A DNA stretch of 64,000 nucleotides from Halomonas binhaiensis (GCF_008329985.2 NZ_CP038437.2:3534001-3598000); one strand, 5' to 3'. Positions 10,316 through 20,828 are shown, counted from the first letter of the stretch. Numbers and translations: made by a program. Notes: generated by a model not told the origin, from the sequence alone.

Positions 10316-11599
10316 ATGAGAAAAACGCCACTCTACGCCACTCTTGCACTGGCCAGTCTTGCCCTTGCCAGCCTCTGCGGCCAGGTCCAGGCTCAGGAAG
10401 ACGCCGATCTGACCATATCCTGCGGTGCCGTGGGTACCGAGCTGACCCTATGCAAACAGGCAGTGGCCGCCTGGGAAAAGGAAACCGGCCACCGTGTCGA
10501 TGTGGTCACGACCCCCAATTCCTCTACCGAGCGCTTATCTCTCTATCAACAGGTCCTTTCTGCCCAGTCCGGTGATATCGATGTAATGCAGGTCGACGTG
10601 GTATGGCCGGGGCTGCTGGCCAACCACCTGGCAGATCTCAATGAATTGCTTGGCGAAGATGCAGGAGCAGGTCATTTCGAGGCCATCATCGCCAACAACA
10701 CAGTGGATGACCGACTGGTGGCGATGCCCTGGTTTACCGATGCTGGCGTGCTCTATTACCGCAAGGACCTGCTTGAGCAATATGACTTCGATGTCCCGCA
10801 GACCTGGGAAGAACTCACCGACATCGCGACCAAGATCCAGGCCGCCGAACGCGAAGCAGGCAACAGCAAGATGTGGGGCTATGTCTTCCAGGGCCGTGCC
10901 TATGAAGGCTTGACCTGTAACGCGCTGGAATGGGTGGACAGCTACGGTGGTGGTTCCATCGTCGATGACGAGGGGGAAATCACCATCGACAACCCCCAGG
11001 CCGCTGCTGCGCTTGACCTGGCCGCCAGTTGGATTGGCAGCATCAGTCCGGATGGCGTGCTCAACTACACCGAAGAAGAAGCCCGCGGTGTGTTCCAGGC
11101 CGGCAATGCGGTATTCATGCGCAACTGGCCCTATGCCTGGGCCCTGTCCCAGGGTGATAACAGTGACGTCAAGGGCAAGGTCGGTGTCAGCCAGCTGCCC
11201 CATGGCCCGGATGGCACAAGTGCCGCAGCGCTCGGCGGCTGGAACCTGGCAGTCTCGCGCTATTCCGAGAACCCTGAGCTTGCCGCTGACCTGGTGGCCT
11301 ACCTGACGTCGGAAGATGAGCAGAAGCGCCGTGCGATAGAAGCCTCCTACAACCCGACCATGCCTGCTCTGTACGAAGATGAAGAAGTCCTCGCTGCCGT
11401 GCCCTTCTTCGGCACGCTTTACGACACCTTCCTGAATGCTGTTGCCCGTCCTTCCTCTGTCACGATGGACAAGTACGGCCGAGTGACCAATGGCTTCTTC
11501 AACAGCGTTCACCAGGTCCTGTCCGGTGAACAGAGCGGTGCCGATGCGCTTGCCCAGCTCAACAGCGAACTCCAGCGCCTCAAGCGTCGTCGCTGGTAA
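10316..11599 (+). CDS. ABC transporter sugar-binding protein, trehalose/alpha-glucoside type (ThuE/AglE-like)
   Basis: 427 residues: signal peptide ending VQAQ near 27, then a family-1 extracellular solute-binding fold with WEKETGHRVDVVTTP, PWFTDAGVLYYRKDLL, YNPTMPALY and a C-terminal RLKRRRW. Family members capture trehalose, maltose, sucrose or related alpha-glucosides in the periplasm. Two cysteines near the mature N-terminus (SCGAVGTELTLC) may form a disulphide. It starts the operon with GAGG 7 bases before ATG and is followed closely by two permeases. A second, closely related binding protein ends the operon (16456). Confidence 0.92.
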   Translation: MRKTPLYATLALASLALASLCGQVQAQEDADLTISCGAVGTELTLCKQAVAAWEKETGHRVDVVTTPNSSTERLSLYQQVLSAQSGDIDVMQVDVVWPGLLANHLADLNELLGEDAGAGHFEAIIANNTVDDRLVAMPWFTDAGVLYYRKDLLEQYDFDVPQTWEELTDIATKIQAAEREAGNSKMWGYVFQGRAYEGLTCNALEWVDSYGGGSIVDDEGEITIDNPQAAAALDLAASWIGSISPDGVLNYTEEEARGVFQAGNAVFMRNWPYAWALSQGDNSDVKGKVGVSQLPHGPDGTSAAALGGWNLAVSRYSENPELAADLVAYLTSEDEQKRRAIEASYNPTMPALYEDEEVLAAVPFFGTLYDTFLNAVARPSSVTMDKYGRVTNGFFNSVHQVLSGEQSGADALAQLNSELQRLKRRRW

Positions 11600-11613
11600 G
11601 CGAGGAATTCATC

Positions 11614-12611
11614 ATGACATCCACTGTGTCCGACAATAGCGTATCTGACAGCCCCACTCCTCAGCGTGCTGACACCCCGTCCGCTGACCGGACGGGGTAT
11701 CGTGGCACCAAGGTACGTCGTCAGCGGGTCCGTGCCGCCTGGCTGTTCCTCACCCCGATGCTCCTGTCCCTGCTCATCGTGGCGGCCTGGCCTTTGCTGC
11801 GTACTTTCTACCTGAGCTTTACCGATGCCTCATTGTCCGACACCACCGGCGGCATGTTCATCGGTTTTGAAAACTACCTGGTCCACGATGACGGCGCATG
11901 GTACGGCCTTCTTGCCGACCCGGTCTGGTGGACATCGGTATGGAATACCGTTTACTTCGCCGTGGTTTCAGTATCCCTGGAGGTCGTTTTCGGCATCATC
12001 GTCGCCCTGCTGCTCAACGCCGAGTTCAAGGGACGCATGCTGGTACGTGCCGCGGTACTGATCCCCTGGGCCATCCCCACCATTGTCTCCGCCAAGATGT
12101 GGGCGTGGATGCTCAATGACCAGTTCGGCATCATCAACCACCTGTTGATGCTGCTTGGCATCATCGACGCTCCACTGGCCTGGACTGCCGACGCGGACCT
12201 TTCCATGTGGGCAGTGATCATGGTCGACGTGTGGAAGACCATTCCCTTCGTTGCCCTGCTGGTGCTGGCAGCGCTGCAGATGCTGCCCAGCGACTGCTAC
12301 GAAGCGGCTGAAGTCGATGGCATCCATCCGCTCAAGGTGTTCTTCCGTGTCACTCTGCCGTTGATCACACCCGCATTGATGGTGGCGGTGATCTTCCGCC
12401 TGCTCGATGCATTGCGTGTCTTCGATGTGATCTATGTGCTGACATCCAATTCCACCAGCACCATGACAATGTCGATCTATGCCCGCCAGCAATTGGTGGA
12501 ATTCCAGGACGTGGGCTACGGCAGTGCGGCCTCTACGCTGCTGTTCCTGATCATCTCCTTCGCCGTGGTCATCTACCTCTACCTCGGTCGCCGTCAACTG
12601 GGAGTCGAGCA

Positions 12612-12615
<4 letters not shown>
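11614..12615 (+). CDS. ABC sugar permease, MalF/AglF/ThuF-like
   Basis: 333 residues. After a hydrophilic N-terminus of about 45 residues there are six membrane helices. The EAA loop that docks the ATPase is EAAEVDGIHPLKVFFRVTLP near residue 230. It would form the sugar channel with the next gene, whose start overlaps this stop by four bases (ATGA). Ribosome-binding site GAGGA is 8 bases before the start. Confidence 0.93.
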
Positions 12616-13484
<869 letters not shown>

Positions 13485-13512
13485 TTCATTTTTCTCTATA
13501 AGGAATGACCTC

Positions 13513-15168
13513 ATGCAAGACAACCTGACCTGGTGGCGTGGTGGCGTGATCTACCAGATCTATCCTCGCAGCTTCATGGATGCCAACGGAGACGGCATCG
13601 GCGACCTGCGTGGCATCATCGAGCGTCTGGATTATGTCGCCAGCCTCGGTGTCGATGGCATCTGGCTGTCGCCGTTCTTCACTTCACCGATGGCCGACTT
13701 TGGTTACGACATCTCCGACTATCGTGATGTCGATCCCATGTTCGGCACACTGGAGGACTTCAAGGCGCTGCTTGAACGCGCTCATGACCTGGGCCTCAAG
13801 GTCATCATCGACCAGGTCATCAGCCATACCTCTGATCAGCACCCATGGTTCAGTGAAAGCCGCCAGAGCCGCGACAACCCACGCGCAGACTGGTATGTAT
13901 GGGCCAATCCCAAGGCTGATGGCACACCTCCCAACAACTGGCTCTCCATCTTCGGTGGTTCTGCCTGGACCTTCGATGCCCGGCGTAGCCAGTACTATCT
14001 GCATAACTTTCTGGCCAGTCAGCCTGACCTTAACTTCCACCACCCGGAGGTACAGCAGGCCCAGTTGGACAACATGCGTTTCTGGCTGGACCTGGGGGTC
14101 GACGGCTTCCGCCTGGATACCGTCAACTTCTACTTTCATAGCCAGTCGCTCAAGGACAACCCTGCGGTGGAAGCCGGCGAGCAGACCATGGGAGCTCCGG
14201 CCACCAATCCTTATAGCCGCCAGCGCCATATCCACGACCTGAGCCAGCCGGAAAACCTCGTTTTCCTGCAACGCCTGCGTGCCCTGATGGACGAATATCC
14301 CGGCACCACCACCGTCGGTGAAATTGGCGACGATCATCCACTCGAGAGGATGGCGGAATACACCTCTGGCGGCGACAAGCTGCACATGGCCTACACCTTC
14401 GACCTGCTCAACGATCCGCATTCACCTGCCTATCTGCATGGCGTGATCGAACGCTTCCAGCAATTGGCGGGTGATGCTTGGCCGTGCTGGGCACTGTCCA
14501 ATCATGACGTCAAGCGCTGTGCCAGCCGCTGGGGTGACGGTGAAGACCCCCGCGCCTATCCCAGGGTGGCCCTGGCCTTGCTGTTCTCACTGCGCGGTAG
14601 CGTCTGTCTGTATCAGGGGGAAGAACTTGGCCTGCCCGAGGCGGATGTGCCTTTCGACAGGATTCAGGATCCCTATGGCAAGGTCTTGTGGCCGGAATTC
14701 AAGGGCCGTGATGGATGCCGGACACCGATGCCCTGGACCTCTGCGGCAAATGCCGGCTTTTCCAGCAGCGGAAAGGACAGCAGCATCGTTCCCTGGTTGC
14801 CGGTCTCCGACGCTCAGCGCCCTCTGGCGGTCGCCTGTCAGGAGAAGGACAGCAACTCGACCCTGCACGCCGTGCGCCGTCTGCTGGCCTTCCGTCGTTC
14901 ACACCCAGCCTTGATCGAAGGCGAACTGGAACTGATCGATCTGGGCGAGGACCTGCTCGGCTTCAGTCGCCGAACTGAAAACGAGCATCTGCTGTGTGTA
15001 TTCAATCTTCTGGGCCGTACACAGCAGTGCCAGTTGCCGGTAGCCGGCAAGCTCCTCGATGGAAAGGAAAGCGCAGCCAGCGAAGGACACGGCTTCCTCG
15101 CCGAGCTGGCCCAGGATCAGTTGACCCTGCCGCCTTACCAGGCGGCCTATATCGCCATCGAACGATAA
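13513..15168 (+). CDS. GH13 alpha-glucosidase (alpha-1,4 type, AglA/HaG-like)
   Basis: 551 residues, no signal peptide, so cytoplasmic. Four GH13 regions are visible: DQVISHTSDQHPW (about 100-112), GFRLDTVNF with nucleophile Asp202, GEIGDD with acid/base Glu270, and LSNHDVKR with Asp332. The residue after the nucleophile is Thr203. In this subfamily Thr marks alpha-1,4-glucosidases, whereas Val marks oligo-1,6-glucosidases. The pattern matches the Halomonas transglucosylating alpha-glucosidase HaG. Lying between the ABC permeases and the ATPase, as in rhizobial aglEFGAK, it should hydrolyse the imported maltose, sucrose or similar alpha-glucoside. Confidence 0.93.
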   Translation: MQDNLTWWRGGVIYQIYPRSFMDANGDGIGDLRGIIERLDYVASLGVDGIWLSPFFTSPMADFGYDISDYRDVDPMFGTLEDFKALLERAHDLGLKVIIDQVISHTSDQHPWFSESRQSRDNPRADWYVWANPKADGTPPNNWLSIFGGSAWTFDARRSQYYLHNFLASQPDLNFHHPEVQQAQLDNMRFWLDLGVDGFRLDTVNFYFHSQSLKDNPAVEAGEQTMGAPATNPYSRQRHIHDLSQPENLVFLQRLRALMDEYPGTTTVGEIGDDHPLERMAEYTSGGDKLHMAYTFDLLNDPHSPAYLHGVIERFQQLAGDAWPCWALSNHDVKRCASRWGDGEDPRAYPRVALALLFSLRGSVCLYQGEELGLPEADVPFDRIQDPYGKVLWPEFKGRDGCRTPMPWTSAANAGFSSSGKDSSIVPWLPVSDAQRPLAVACQEKDSNSTLHAVRRLLAFRRSHPALIEGELELIDLGEDLLGFSRRTENEHLLCVFNLLGRTQQCQLPVAGKLLDGKESAASEGHGFLAELAQDQLTLPPYQAAYIAIER

Positions 15169-15209
15169 CCCTCCATCAACCTGTAGCGATATATCGATCA
15201 ACAAGAAAT

Positions 15210-15251
15210 AAAGCGCCGGCCATCCTGAATACCCGCCTGGCCAGCGCTTTT
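15210..15251 (+). terminator. Terminator-like hairpin inside the ABC operon
   Basis: A 13-bp stem (AAAGCGCCGGCCA / TGGCCAGCGCTTT, one mismatch) followed by T lies in the 106-base gap between the glucosidase and the ATPase genes. It may act as a partial terminator that lowers ATPase and second binding-protein expression, or mark an independent transcript start downstream. Confidence 0.65.
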
Positions 15252-15274
15252 CGCAGATCGTCAGGAGCCCTCTC

Positions 15275-16381
15275 ATGACAAGCGTGACACTGGAAAAACT
15301 CAACAAGGTCTTCGGTAGTACTCACATCATCAAAGATGTGGATCTTTCCATCGGCGATGGAGATTTCGTGGTCTTTGTCGGACCTTCCGGCTGCGGCAAG
15401 TCGACCCTTCTACGCCTGATTGCCGGTCTGGAATCCATCACCTCCGGCGAACTCAAGATCGGCAATCGTGTGGTCAACGACCTGCCTCCCCGGGAGCGCG
15501 GAGTCGGCATGGTGTTCCAGTCCTATGCGCTTTACCCGCACATGACGGTATACGACAACATGGCCTTCGGCTTGAAGCTGGCCAAGGAGGACGCCCAGAC
15601 TGTCGAACAGCGCGTCATGGAAACCGCACGCACGCTCCAGCTGGAGGAACTGCTAGAGCGCAAGCCCAAGGCTCTGTCCGGTGGCCAGCGCCAGCGTGTG
15701 GCCATGGGCCGTGCCATGGCACGTAATCCGGACATCCTGCTGTTCGATGAGCCTCTGTCCAACCTGGACGCCTCACTGCGCGTGCAGATGCGTAACGAAA
15801 TCGCTCGTCTCCACCATCAACGCGGCTCCACCGTGGTGTATGTCACCCACGACCAGGTCGAAGCCATGACCCTGGCCAACAAGATCGTGGTACTGCGCGC
15901 GGGTCGAGTGGAACAGGTCGGCAGTCCCGAGGATCTCTATCAGCGCCCGGCCACGCGCTTTGTCGCCAGTTTCATTGGCTCACCAAACATGAACTTCATG
16001 CCCGCCCAGCTCTCCGCAAGCCGTGCAGAAGGCTGCCAGGTCAATGTTCCCGGTATCGGTGAGCTGGCGCTGCCGCACGATGCGCGCAATGAGAGGCAAG
16101 GCGACAACCTGACATTCGGCGTACGTCCGGAACACCTGAGCCTTACCGATCCAGCCGGCGATAACGATTTCAAGATCGTCAATATCGAGTACCTGGGCAA
16201 CGAGATCTACGTCTATCTGGAACCCAAGGCGGGTGACGCCCTGCTGATCCATCGTGGCGACGCACCCAGCCGCTGGCAGATCGGACAACGCGTCGGCCTG
16301 AGCGTGGATGTTTCCCATACCCACCTGTTCGACAGCCAGGACAAGGCATTGCCAGCGCATGGTGTGCGTGCCGCCGCCTGA
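15275..16381 (+). CDS. ABC sugar importer ATPase, MsmK/MalK/UgpC type
   Basis: 368 residues. Walker A is GPSGCGKST near residue 38, the Q-loop is VFQSYALYPHMTVYDN, the signature is LSGGQRQRVAMGRA near 135, Walker B is DILLFDEPLSNLD and the switch histidine is in VTHDQ. The C-terminal 120 or so residues form the TOBE/OB region seen in carbohydrate importers (FGVRPEHL). It energises the two permeases upstream. AGGAG lies 8 bases before the start; the hairpin at 15210 separates it from the glucosidase gene. Confidence 0.94.
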   Translation: MTSVTLEKLNKVFGSTHIIKDVDLSIGDGDFVVFVGPSGCGKSTLLRLIAGLESITSGELKIGNRVVNDLPPRERGVGMVFQSYALYPHMTVYDNMAFGLKLAKEDAQTVEQRVMETARTLQLEELLERKPKALSGGQRQRVAMGRAMARNPDILLFDEPLSNLDASLRVQMRNEIARLHHQRGSTVVYVTHDQVEAMTLANKIVVLRAGRVEQVGSPEDLYQRPATRFVASFIGSPNMNFMPAQLSASRAEGCQVNVPGIGELALPHDARNERQGDNLTFGVRPEHLSLTDPAGDNDFKIVNIEYLGNEIYVYLEPKAGDALLIHRGDAPSRWQIGQRVGLSVDVSHTHLFDSQDKALPAHGVRAAA

Positions 16382-16441
16382 CAGACCTTCAATCGCCACG
16401 CCAGACCTTCATCAACCACATCAGGCCATCAACAACAAAGA
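16382..16441 (+). repeat. Three degenerate 20-bp repeats before the second binding protein
   Basis: Three contiguous 20-base units begin CAGACCTTCA, CAGACCTTCA and CAGGCCATCA, starting right after the ATPase stop codon and ending 14 bases before the next start codon. They fill almost the whole 74-base leader. Confidence 0.8.
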
Positions 16442-16455
16442 CAAGAGAGGATTCG

Positions 16456-17751
16456 ATGCCCCTGTTCAATATGCCATCACTACGTAAACTCCAGCGCTGC
16501 AGTCTGTTGGGCCTTGCGGTTGCAGGCGCCGCGCTTGCCGTTCCCCAGGCCTTGGCCGAAACCATCTCCGTGGCCTGCGGTTCCGCGGATGCCAACGACT
16601 ATTGCCCGATCCTGGCCAAGCGCTGGGCCAAGGAGACCGGTAACCAGGTCGATATCGTCTCTACTCCGAACAACCCGACAGAGCGCATGTCCCTGTATCA
16701 GCAGTTGTTGGGGAGCGAATCTGACGAAGTCGACGTGCTGTTTGTCGATATCGTCTGGCCAGGCCTGCTGTCGGAGCACCTGGCGGATCTCTCCGAATAT
16801 CTGCCCGATACGGCTAGCGATGGCTTCTTTCCCGCCCTGATCGACAACAACACCATTGATGGACGCCTGGTCGCCTTGCCGTGGTACACCGATGCCGGGT
16901 TGCTCTATTACCGCAAGGACCTGCTGGAAAAATACGCCAAGCCGGTGCCCCGAACCTGGGAGGAACTGACAGCGACCGCCAACGAGATTCAGGCCGCAGA
17001 GCGTGCCGAAGGCAACAAGGATTTCTGGGGTTATGTGTTCCAGGGCCGCGCTTATGAAGGCCTGAGCTGCAACGCCCTGGAATGGATTGCCAGCCATGGC
17101 GGCGGCACGCTGGTCGATACCGAAGGCAAGGTGACCATCGACAATCCTGATGCGGCGGCAGCTCTGGACATGGCAGCCGCATGGATCGGCACGATATCCC
17201 CCGAAGGCACACTCAACCATACCGAGGAAGAAACCCGCGGCGTGTTCCAGTCCGGCAACGCCCTTTTCCTGCGTAATTGGCCCTATGTGTGGAATCTGGC
17301 CAATGGCGACGGAAGTGCCGTCCAGGACAAGATCGGCATGGCCCCGCTTCCGCATGGCCCCGATGGCGAGTCGGCAGCGACCCTGGGTGGCTGGAACCTG
17401 GCCGTTTCACGCTACTCCAGACACCCGCAACTGGCCGCCGAACTGGTCGCCTATATCACGGCGGCTCCACAGCAACGCGAGCATGCCATCCAGGCCGGTA
17501 TGAACCCGACCATCGAAGCGCTTTATCAGGATCCGGAAGTGCTCGCCAGCAATCCTTCCATGGGTGAGCTTTATGACACTCTGGTCGGCGGCATACCGCG
17601 CCCATCCTCGATCACCAAAGCCGCTTATCCGCGCGTGTCCAATGCCCTGTTCAACCGCGTTCATGAAGTGCTTTCCGGCGACATCGACGGCACCACCGCA
17701 GTGGCTCAACTACAGGGTGAACTGACCCGTATCGGGCGGCGCAACTGGTGA
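16456..17751 (+). CDS. Second ABC sugar-binding protein, paralogue of the first
   Basis: 431 residues: signal peptide ending ALAE near 34, then a fold collinear with the protein at 10316, with shared blocks GYVFQGRAYEGL, CNALEW, TDAGLLYYRKDLLEK and LGGWNLAVSRYS, and the same ending (RRNW versus RRRW). The paired cysteines near the mature N-terminus are also kept. The two proteins probably arose by duplication and feed the same permease, perhaps with different alpha-glucoside preference. GAGG stands 5 bases before ATG. Confidence 0.92.
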   Translation: MPLFNMPSLRKLQRCSLLGLAVAGAALAVPQALAETISVACGSADANDYCPILAKRWAKETGNQVDIVSTPNNPTERMSLYQQLLGSESDEVDVLFVDIVWPGLLSEHLADLSEYLPDTASDGFFPALIDNNTIDGRLVALPWYTDAGLLYYRKDLLEKYAKPVPRTWEELTATANEIQAAERAEGNKDFWGYVFQGRAYEGLSCNALEWIASHGGGTLVDTEGKVTIDNPDAAAALDMAAAWIGTISPEGTLNHTEEETRGVFQSGNALFLRNWPYVWNLANGDGSAVQDKIGMAPLPHGPDGESAATLGGWNLAVSRYSRHPQLAAELVAYITAAPQQREHAIQAGMNPTIEALYQDPEVLASNPSMGELYDTLVGGIPRPSSITKAAYPRVSNALFNRVHEVLSGDIDGTTAVAQLQGELTRIGRRNW

Positions 17752-17781
17752 CGCTCGACTTCATCAGGTCACTGGAAAACG

Positions 17782-18219
17782 ATGGATTCAACGGGCATGC
17801 TGGAGTTTCGTTCCAACATGCTTCGTTCCACCACTGCAGGACAGAGTGCCATCATGCCCGCCACTTCCCCTTTTTCCCCTGACACTATCCGCTACTACCA
17901 TGCCCACCTCTACTACACGGATGAGGCGGGCATGGCCAGGGCACAGGCCCTGGCAGAAAAATGCGCCGAACACTTTCCGATTCGGATCGGTCGCTTCCAC
18001 CAGAAACCGGTAGGACCACATCCTCTCTGGAGCTGCCAACTGTCCTTTGCTCCAGAAACCTTTGGCGACATCATTCCCTGGCTCGCTCTGAACCGTGGCG
18101 ATCTCGACATTTTCGTTCATCTCGGCACCGACGATGACCTGTTCGACCATACCCAAGGTGTGATGTGGCTAGGCAAGAGCCATGAGCTGAATCTTGCCCA
18201 GTTCACTGACAGGCAGTGA
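17782..18219 (+). CDS. DOPA 4,5-dioxygenase family protein
   Basis: Up to 145 residues; an in-frame ATG at 17854 would give 121, closer to the usual size. Family blocks are YYHAHLYY near the N-terminus, RIGRFHQKPVGPHPLWSCQL, and DIFVHLGTDDDLFDHTQGVMWLG near the C-terminus, rich in conserved histidines that could bind iron. Fungal and plant members cleave DOPA; the role of bacterial members is unknown. It follows the second binding-protein gene by 30 bases on the same strand and converges on the LysR gene, so co-transcription with the sugar operon is possible. Confidence 0.82.
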   Translation: MDSTGMLEFRSNMLRSTTAGQSAIMPATSPFSPDTIRYYHAHLYYTDEAGMARAQALAEKCAEHFPIRIGRFHQKPVGPHPLWSCQLSFAPETFGDIIPWLALNRGDLDIFVHLGTDDDLFDHTQGVMWLGKSHELNLAQFTDRQ

Positions 18220-18233
18220 CCCTTTCTGTCATC

Positions 18234-19142
18234 TCATTCCTCATGAATGACAGCAAATTGAGCGGCCAGATAATCCACCAATGCACGTACGGATGGCAGC
18301 ATGCCACGCCGGCTTGGAAAGACAGCATGGATGATTTCCCGGCGCGGTGCCCACTCCGGCACGACCTTGACCAGGGAACCTTCCTCCAGTTGCTCTCGTA
18401 CCATCAGCAAAGGCAACTGGACAACACCTATCCCCGCCAGGGCTGCGTTGCGCAACGCGATCATGTCGGTTGTCACGAAACGTGGTGAATGAGGCACTCT
18501 GGCTTGTGCATCTTCGGGCCCATACAACACCCAGGCATATGCTTGTTGCGGTGCTCCCAGCCCCAGGCTGGATAATCCGCTCAAGTCGGCAGGCGAGATA
18601 GGAAAGCCTTCCTTGCGCACCCATGCAGGACTGGCCACCAGACATTGGCCACGATCCGCCAGCACCCGCATGACCAGATCACTATCCTCGATCGGCGGTG
18701 GCCGAACACGAATCGCCACATCGATACCTTCGCTCACCACATCGACACGACGATTGGTCGCTTCCAGATGCAGCGTGATGGCGGGATACAAGGCCATGAA
18801 GTCCGCCAGCATGGCGCCGACATGCACATGCAGCATGGTGATGGGACAGGTGACACTCACGACGCCACGCGGTTCTGCCTGAATACCTTCAATGGCCTCC
18901 TGTGCAGCTTCAGCCTCCACCAGCATGGCCTTGCAGTGTGCATAGTATGTCCGGCCTATTTCCGTCACTACGAACTGGCGCGTCGTGCGCTGGATGAGCC
19001 TCACTCCCAGGCGCTCTTCCAGATGGGCAATACGGCGACTGAGCTTCGACTTCGGCATCCCCAGAACTCGCCCGGCGGGTGCGAATCCACCGTGATCCAC
19101 CGCCTGGACGAAATAATAAAGATCGTTCAGATCCTGCATCAC
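18234..19142 (-). CDS. LysR-family transcriptional regulator next to pirin
   Basis: 302 residues. The N-terminal winged HTH covers about 1-60 (GFAPAGRVLGMPKSKLSRRIAHLEERLG) and the rest is a type-2 periplasmic-like effector domain of the CrgA/AaeR-like group (VSVTCPITMLHVHVGAMLADF). It diverges from the pirin and YcaC-like genes with a gap of 109 bases, the usual arrangement for a LysR activator and its targets. An ATG one codon downstream (19139) is an equally good start. Confidence 0.92.
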   Translation of the reverse strand: MMQDLNDLYYFVQAVDHGGFAPAGRVLGMPKSKLSRRIAHLEERLGVRLIQRTTRQFVVTEIGRTYYAHCKAMLVEAEAAQEAIEGIQAEPRGVVSVTCPITMLHVHVGAMLADFMALYPAITLHLEATNRRVDVVSEGIDVAIRVRPPPIEDSDLVMRVLADRGQCLVASPAWVRKEGFPISPADLSGLSSLGLGAPQQAYAWVLYGPEDAQARVPHSPRFVTTDMIALRNAALAGIGVVQLPLLMVREQLEEGSLVKVVPEWAPRREIIHAVFPSRRGMLPSVRALVDYLAAQFAVIHEE

Positions 19143-19251
19143 CGTTCACCAAATAGAACTATCAGTTCGATTTTCACAGTCTACATAGCTCAGCGTCCCA
19201 TGTTTATGCTTTCTTCAACAACCCTGGCACCACACTTATGCGGAGATCGCC

Positions 19252-20127
19252 ATGAGCATGAAGAAGACTCTCGGTATCTACAGCGCCCCTCGTCCTCACT
19301 GGGTGGGTGACGGCTTCCCGGTGCGCTCTCTGTTCTCGTACAACAGCCACGGCAAGCAGACCAGTCCTTTCCTGTTGCTCGACTATGCTGGCCCGGCAGA
19401 CTTCTCCCCTGCGACCAAGCCTCGCGGTGTCGGCCAGCATCCCCATCGTGGTTTTGAGACCGTCACCATCGTCTACAGCGGTGAAGTGGCGCATCGAGAC
19501 TCGACGGGCCAGGGCGGTGTCATCGGGCCGGGAGACGTTCAATGGATGACCGCAGGAGCTGGCATCCTGCATGAAGAGTTTCACTCTCCTGCTTTCAGCC
19601 AGTCAGGCGGCAAGCTGGAAATGGTTCAGCTGTGGGTGAACCTTCCTGCCAAGGACAAGATGAGCGCACCGGGATATCAGGCCATTCTCGAACGTGACAT
19701 CCCGACAGTGGAGTTGCCCAACGATGCAGGCCAGATGCGCATCATTGCAGGTCAGTTTGGCGGGCAAGCAGGTCCAGCGCACACCTTTACGCCCATGAAT
19801 GTATGGGACTTGCGTCTCAACCAAAGCAGCTTCAGCGCGCTGACGCTGCCCGATGGCTGGGCAAGCATGCTGATCGTATTGCATGGAACCGTGCAGGTGA
19901 ACGGAGATGCCGTCGTCCGCGAAGCAGAAATGATCGCGCTCGATCGGGCCGGCCAGGAGATCAGTATCGAAGCCAACACGGACGCCAAAGTCCTGCTGCT
20001 GAGCGGAGAACCTATCGATGAACCCATCGTAGGGCATGGTCCCTTCGTCATGAACAGCCAACAGGAAATCGTGCAAGCAATCGACGACCTCAACAGCGGT
20101 CGGTTCGGGCAGATAGCAAGGCCGTAA
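19252..20127 (+). CDS. Pirin family protein (bicupin, quercetinase-like)
   Basis: 291 residues with the pirin signature HPHRGFETVTIVYSGEV and the metal ligands of the first cupin: His63, His65, His107 and Glu109 (GILHEEFHS). Bacterial pirins bind iron; some have quercetin 2,3-dioxygenase activity and others modulate pyruvate dehydrogenase. The role here is not evident beyond its LysR partner and the YcaC-like gene 48 bases downstream. GGAG lies 6 bases before ATG. Confidence 0.92.
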   Translation: MSMKKTLGIYSAPRPHWVGDGFPVRSLFSYNSHGKQTSPFLLLDYAGPADFSPATKPRGVGQHPHRGFETVTIVYSGEVAHRDSTGQGGVIGPGDVQWMTAGAGILHEEFHSPAFSQSGGKLEMVQLWVNLPAKDKMSAPGYQAILERDIPTVELPNDAGQMRIIAGQFGGQAGPAHTFTPMNVWDLRLNQSSFSALTLPDGWASMLIVLHGTVQVNGDAVVREAEMIALDRAGQEISIEANTDAKVLLLSGEPIDEPIVGHGPFVMNSQQEIVQAIDDLNSGRFGQIARP

Positions 20128-20175
20128 GGCAAACCGGTGCCATCCAGGCACCAGACCCCCTGAAAGGAGAATGTC

Positions 20176-20802
20176 ATGAGCAAGCCATATGTACGACTCG
20201 ACAAGAACAATGCTGCCGTGCTGCTGGTGGATCACCAGGCCGGGCTGCTGTCGCTGGTGCGGGACATTGACCCGGACAAGTTCAAGAACAATGTGCTGGC
20301 TGTCGGGGATCTGGCCAAGTATTTCAACTTGCCGACCATCCTGACCACCAGTTTCGAGACCGGCCCCAATGGCCCTCTGGTTCCCGAACTGAAGGAGATG
20401 TTCCCTGATGCGCCCTATATCGCCCGTCCTGGCCAGATCAATGCCTGGGATAACGAGGACTTCGTTCAAGCCATCAAGGCCACGGGCAAGAAGCAGCTGA
20501 TCATCGCTGGCGTGGTCACTGAAGTGTGTGTGGCCTTCCCCGCGCTGTCCGCGCTGGAAGAAGGATTCGAGGTATTCGTGGTCAGCGACGCCTCGGGCAC
20601 CTTCAATGACATGACCCGCCACGCGGCATGGGATCGCATGTCCCAGGCCGGCGCGCAGTTGATGACCTGGTTTGGCATCGCATGTGAACTGCATCGCGAT
20701 TGGCGCAACGATATCGAAGGATTGGGAGAACTCTTCTCCAACCACATTCCTGACTATCGCAATCTGATCACCAGCTATAACGTCAATTCAGCCGATCAGT
20801 GA
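20176..20802 (+). CDS. Isochorismatase-family cysteine hydrolase (YcaC-like)
   Basis: 208 residues. The family nucleophile Cys118 lies in VVTEVCVAFPAL after a hydrophobic strand, and Asp19 in LLVDHQAGL is the general base; these positions agree with YcaC. The true substrate of YcaC proteins is not known. It follows pirin with a strong AAAGGAGA site, and the pair is common under a divergent LysR regulator, which suggests an aromatic or stress-related pathway. Confidence 0.9.
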   Translation: MSKPYVRLDKNNAAVLLVDHQAGLLSLVRDIDPDKFKNNVLAVGDLAKYFNLPTILTTSFETGPNGPLVPELKEMFPDAPYIARPGQINAWDNEDFVQAIKATGKKQLIIAGVVTEVCVAFPALSALEEGFEVFVVSDASGTFNDMTRHAAWDRMSQAGAQLMTWFGIACELHRDWRNDIEGLGELFSNHIPDYRNLITSYNVNSADQ

Positions 20803-20828
20803 CGAATCAGAACGACAAGAGGTAGGCA

